Assembly: GCA_016201575.1 (NCBI GenBank)
Contig: JACQCN010000110.1
Span: forward strand, 1-15,750
Source: Candidatus Rokuibacteriota bacterium
GTDB taxonomy: Bacteria > Methylomirabilota > Methylomirabilia > Rokubacteriales > CSP1-6
Reading direction: 5' to 3'
DNA: 15,750 nt
Position 1 is the stretch's first letter. Each line of letters starts with the position of its first letter. The notes under the pieces were generated by a model. It made no database searches and had not been told where the DNA came from. It saw only the letters and a program-made list of their open reading frames with translations. Positions 14,384 through 15,750 of the stretch are shown piece after piece. Made by a program: the position numbers and the translations under genes.

Positions 14384-14629
14384 TTATGACGGCAGGTCCT
14401 CCAGTCGAACACCTCGGCCGTCCCTCAGGGCGTTCCGCGCTTCCGCCACGCGCCGCAGAAACTCGGGATGGTGCTCCAGGCGGTAGTCGAACCAGTCTTC
14501 CTCGTTTTCGAACCCGATCAGTACGCCAGCCGGCTTGCCATGCCGGGTGATGAGGATCTCCTCAGACTCGGCCAGGCGCAGGAAGCGGGACAGGTCGTCC
14601 TTGACTTCAGCCAGCGCCACCTGGCGCAT
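14384..14629 (-). CDS. Phd/YefM-family antitoxin
   Basis: An 81-residue antitoxin. The N-terminus MRQVALAEVKDDLSRFLRLAESEEILITRHGKP follows the Phd/YefM pattern: a short DNA-binding alpha/beta head in which AEVKDDLSRFL replaces the common AxxxLSxLL, then the EEILITRHGKPAGVLI strand pair. The acidic, Arg-rich C-terminus (EDWFDYRLEHHPEFL to LEDLPS) should wrap the toxin. The ATG at 14627-14629 is chosen because the family starts there; the longer frame adds an unlikely Arg/Ser-rich extension. It overlaps the end of the toxin gene by 23 bases, toxin first, the reverse of the usual order for this class. Antitoxins of this type repress their own promoter, here the site at 14918-14955. Confidence 0.87.
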   Translation of the reverse strand: MRQVALAEVKDDLSRFLRLAESEEILITRHGKPAGVLIGFENEEDWFDYRLEHHPEFLRRVAEARNALRDGRGVRLEDLPS

Positions 14630-14918
14630 CCGGCGTCCCGTGCTCGGCCAGCCAGCGCGACGCTTCGGCTTTCGTGACGATCGCGAGGACTTCGACAGCT
14701 TCGGGCGTGACGTCATAGAAGACTCGCACCTCCCCCACCCGGAGCCGATACTGCGGCTGACTCAAGCCGCGCAGGCGTCTGATCCGGCTCTTGCTCACCC
14801 GGGTCGGCTCGTACCGCAAGTGCCGTTCGAGGGCGTCTCGCACCTCGGCGCGCCGGTAGGCCGACAGGGCCCCGTAGGCCTTCGCAGCGTCCGGGGCCAA
14901 GATGACCTCATGGCGCAT
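14607..14918 (-). CDS. RelE/ParE-superfamily toxin
   Basis: A 103-residue basic protein matching RelE-type toxins. It has an N-terminal strand RHEVILAPDAAKAYGAL, two helices with YRRAEVRDALERHLRYEP, then SRIRRLRGLSQPQYRLRVGEVRVFYDV, the characteristic RelE core (RLxxxxxYRLRVGxxRVxYDV). The tail VEVLAIVTKAEASRWLAEHG is usual for the subgroup. Such proteins cleave ribosome-bound mRNA or, in the ParE branch, block gyrase; sequence alone cannot separate the two. The ATG at 14916-14918 starts one to three bases from the predicted transcription start, so the mRNA may be leaderless. The stop at 14607 lies inside the antitoxin gene. This region looks less GC-rich than its neighbours, which suits a transferred module. 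Confidence 0.87.
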   Translation of the reverse strand: MRHEVILAPDAAKAYGALSAYRRAEVRDALERHLRYEPTRVSKSRIRRLRGLSQPQYRLRVGEVRVFYDVTPEAVEVLAIVTKAEASRWLAEHGTPDAPGGAG

Positions 14919-14955
14919 CTGGCCAAAATATAGCCAGAACTTTCTGCAGCGTCAA
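14918..14955 (-). promoter_or_regulatory. Promoter and likely autoregulatory operator of the toxin-antitoxin operon
   Basis: On the minus strand a good sigma70 promoter is visible: TTGACG (14950-14955), a 17-base spacer, and TATATT (14927-14932). Transcription should start near 14920, two bases before the toxin ATG. The inverted repeat TCTGGC/GCCAGA (14933-14938 and 14918-14923, 9-base centre) brackets the -10 box and touches the start codon, which is where a Phd-type antitoxin would bind to shut the promoter. Promoter is well supported; operator is inference from symmetry and position. Confidence 0.6.
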
Positions 14956-15105
14956 GTCCGACGGCAGCGGTCTGCCCCACGGCCGAAGCGCCCGCATACG
15001 ATCTCCCCTATCGTGCGCCCCGCCCGACCACAGCCGATTCGCGGCGCGGCGCAAGGGCGCGCCGGCGCCGGCCTCGTGCGAGTCGCCGACGCGGGGCGGC
15101 TCGGG

Positions 15106-15111
15106 TAGAAT
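15106..15111 (+). promoter_or_regulatory. Candidate -10 box for the oxidoreductase gene
   Basis: TAGAAT in the context GGGTAGAATGG, almost the same context as at 2313 (TTGTAGAATGG), and preserved as TAGAAG in the degenerate copy at about 14205. The leader would be about 28 bases and holds GAAGG before the ATG at 15146. No -35 hexamer is visible. Confidence 0.3.
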
Positions 15112-15145
15112 GGCCCCCTCGCGGGAACCCTCGGGTGAAGGTGAC

Positions 15146-15750
15146 ATGGCCCAGACGGCGGACGTAGTCATCATCGGCGGCGGCGTCATCGGCTGCAGCA
15201 TCGCCTACCATCTCGCGCTCGCCGGAGTGCGGAACGTGACGGTGCTGGAGAAGCGGTTCCTGGCGTCCGGCGCCACCGGGAAGAGCTCCGCCTGCATCCG
15301 CCAGCACTACTCGACCCCGGAGACCTGCCGCATGGTGCTCCACTCGCTGCGCTTCTTCGAGTCGTTCGCGGAGCGGACGAGGGGCCGCACCGCCTCGTTC
15401 GTCCGCGTCGGGTACCTGCTCGGCGTGGACGACCGGCTGCGCGAGCCGATGGAGGCGTCCGTGGCCCTCCAGCGGTCCGTCGGCATCGACAGCCGGCTGG
15501 TGACGCCCGAGGAGATCCGCGAGATCGAGCCCCGCGTCCGCGTCGACGACTTCGTCGCCGGCTGCTACGAGCCCGAGGCCGGCTACGCGGACCCGTCCCA
15601 GACGACGAGCGGCCTCGCCGCCGCCGCCCGCGAGCGCGGCACCCGCATCCTCGAGGACGTCGAGGTGCTGGGCATCGCCACCGCGGGCGGCCGGGTCACC
15701 GGCGTCCGCACGACCCGGGGCGAGATCGAGGCGCCCGTCGTCGTCAACGC
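15146..15750 (+). CDS. DAO-family FAD-dependent oxidoreductase (partial, N-terminus)
   Basis: The first 201 residues of a flavoenzyme of the D-amino-acid/sarcosine/glycine oxidase (DAO) family; the gene runs off the window. The N-terminus has the FAD-binding Rossmann motif in VVIIGGGVIGCSIAYHLA (residues 7-24) and the acidic end of strand 2 in VTVLEKR. ATGKSSACIRQHYS follows, the family's flavin-contact loop. Later blocks are RVGYLLGVDD, EIREIEPRV and YEPEAGYADPSQTTSGLAAAA, the substrate-domain entry that many sarcosine-oxidase-beta-like members share. It probably oxidises the C-N bond of an amino acid or N-methyl amine. The ATG at 15146 fits the family start, with GAAGG a few bases upstream. 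Its 5' flank exists a second time, degenerate, at 14190-14297. Confidence 0.9.
   Translation, partial: MAQTADVVIIGGGVIGCSIAYHLALAGVRNVTVLEKRFLASGATGKSSACIRQHYSTPETCRMVLHSLRFFESFAERTRGRTASFVRVGYLLGVDDRLREPMEASVALQRSVGIDSRLVTPEEIREIEPRVRVDDFVAGCYEPEAGYADPSQTTSGLAAAARERGTRILEDVEVLGIATAGGRVTGVRTTRGEIEAPVVVN

Noticed and set aside
14355..14385. Integron attC site: GTTAGGC core and its surroundings next to the toxin-antitoxin pair resemble one half of an attC
   Set aside because: No matching second R box or folded partner was found within 150 bases and no integrase is present; one 7-base match is not enough.
14468..14677. A 69-codon plus-strand frame
   Set aside because: It is antisense to the Phd antitoxin and has no Shine-Dalgarno or family pattern.

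Overview
The window is a high-GC bacterial segment (roughly 70% G+C by eye) with tightly packed genes. GTG starts, ATGA/GTGA stop-start overlaps and C/G-ending codons are common. The gene mix (ICL/PEP-mutase lyase, M20 amidohydrolase, BMP-type ABC importer, amidase, DAO-type oxidoreductase, CoxD-like MoxR ATPase) and the palindromic GC-rich repeats resemble uncultured soil lineages such as Candidatus Rokubacteria/Methylomirabilota. That assignment is inference; there is no rRNA or marker gene here.

Layout. 1-2234, minus strand: the start of a KimA-like APC permease (cut by the window edge), a small secreted/membrane protein, an unrecognised 185-aa protein and a CoxD-like MoxR ATPase. 2327-7432, plus strand: an M48 membrane metalloprotease, a 421-bp stretch built of palindromic repeats around a broken 5' copy of the next gene, then an ICL/PEP-mutase-family lyase, an M20 amidohydrolase and a DUF1116 (AllG/YlbE-like) protein. 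7419-8131, minus: a frameshifted isochorismatase/RutB-like cysteine hydrolase, convergent with the DUF1116 gene. 8384-14187, plus: a BMP-type ABC uptake system (frameshifted binding protein, intact ATPase, two intact permeases) ending in a frameshifted amidase. 14190-14297: a degenerate copy of the 5' flank of the final gene. 14384-14918, minus: a RelE/Phd-type toxin-antitoxin pair. 15146-end, plus: the start of a DAO-family FAD oxidoreductase.

How the genes may work together. The centre (3846-14187) reads as a salvage or catabolism locus for a nitrogen-rich amide or ureide. A BMP-family importer (the class known for nucleosides and purines) would bring in the substrate, C-N hydrolases (M20, RutB-like, amidase) would open it, a DUF1116 protein related to the oxamate carbamoyltransferase component AllG may handle a carbamoyl group, and a lyase would process the carbon acid. 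No regulator is present in the window. The striking point is that three of these genes (hydrolase, binding protein, amidase) each lack a short internal block, about 20 to 45 codons by family comparison, and each is frameshifted at the joint. This is either locus decay or a systematic assembly fault.

Two places carry a truncated 5' copy of a gene just upstream of the intact gene: the lyase (3541-3632, between palindromic repeats) and the DAO oxidoreductase (14190-14297, separated by the toxin-antitoxin module). No tRNA, rRNA, CRISPR array or insertion sequence was seen. The only stretch over 300 bases without a confident gene is 3425-3845, described below; the shorter gaps 8132-8383, 14188-14383 and 14956-15145 are covered by the leader, remnant and promoter entries.
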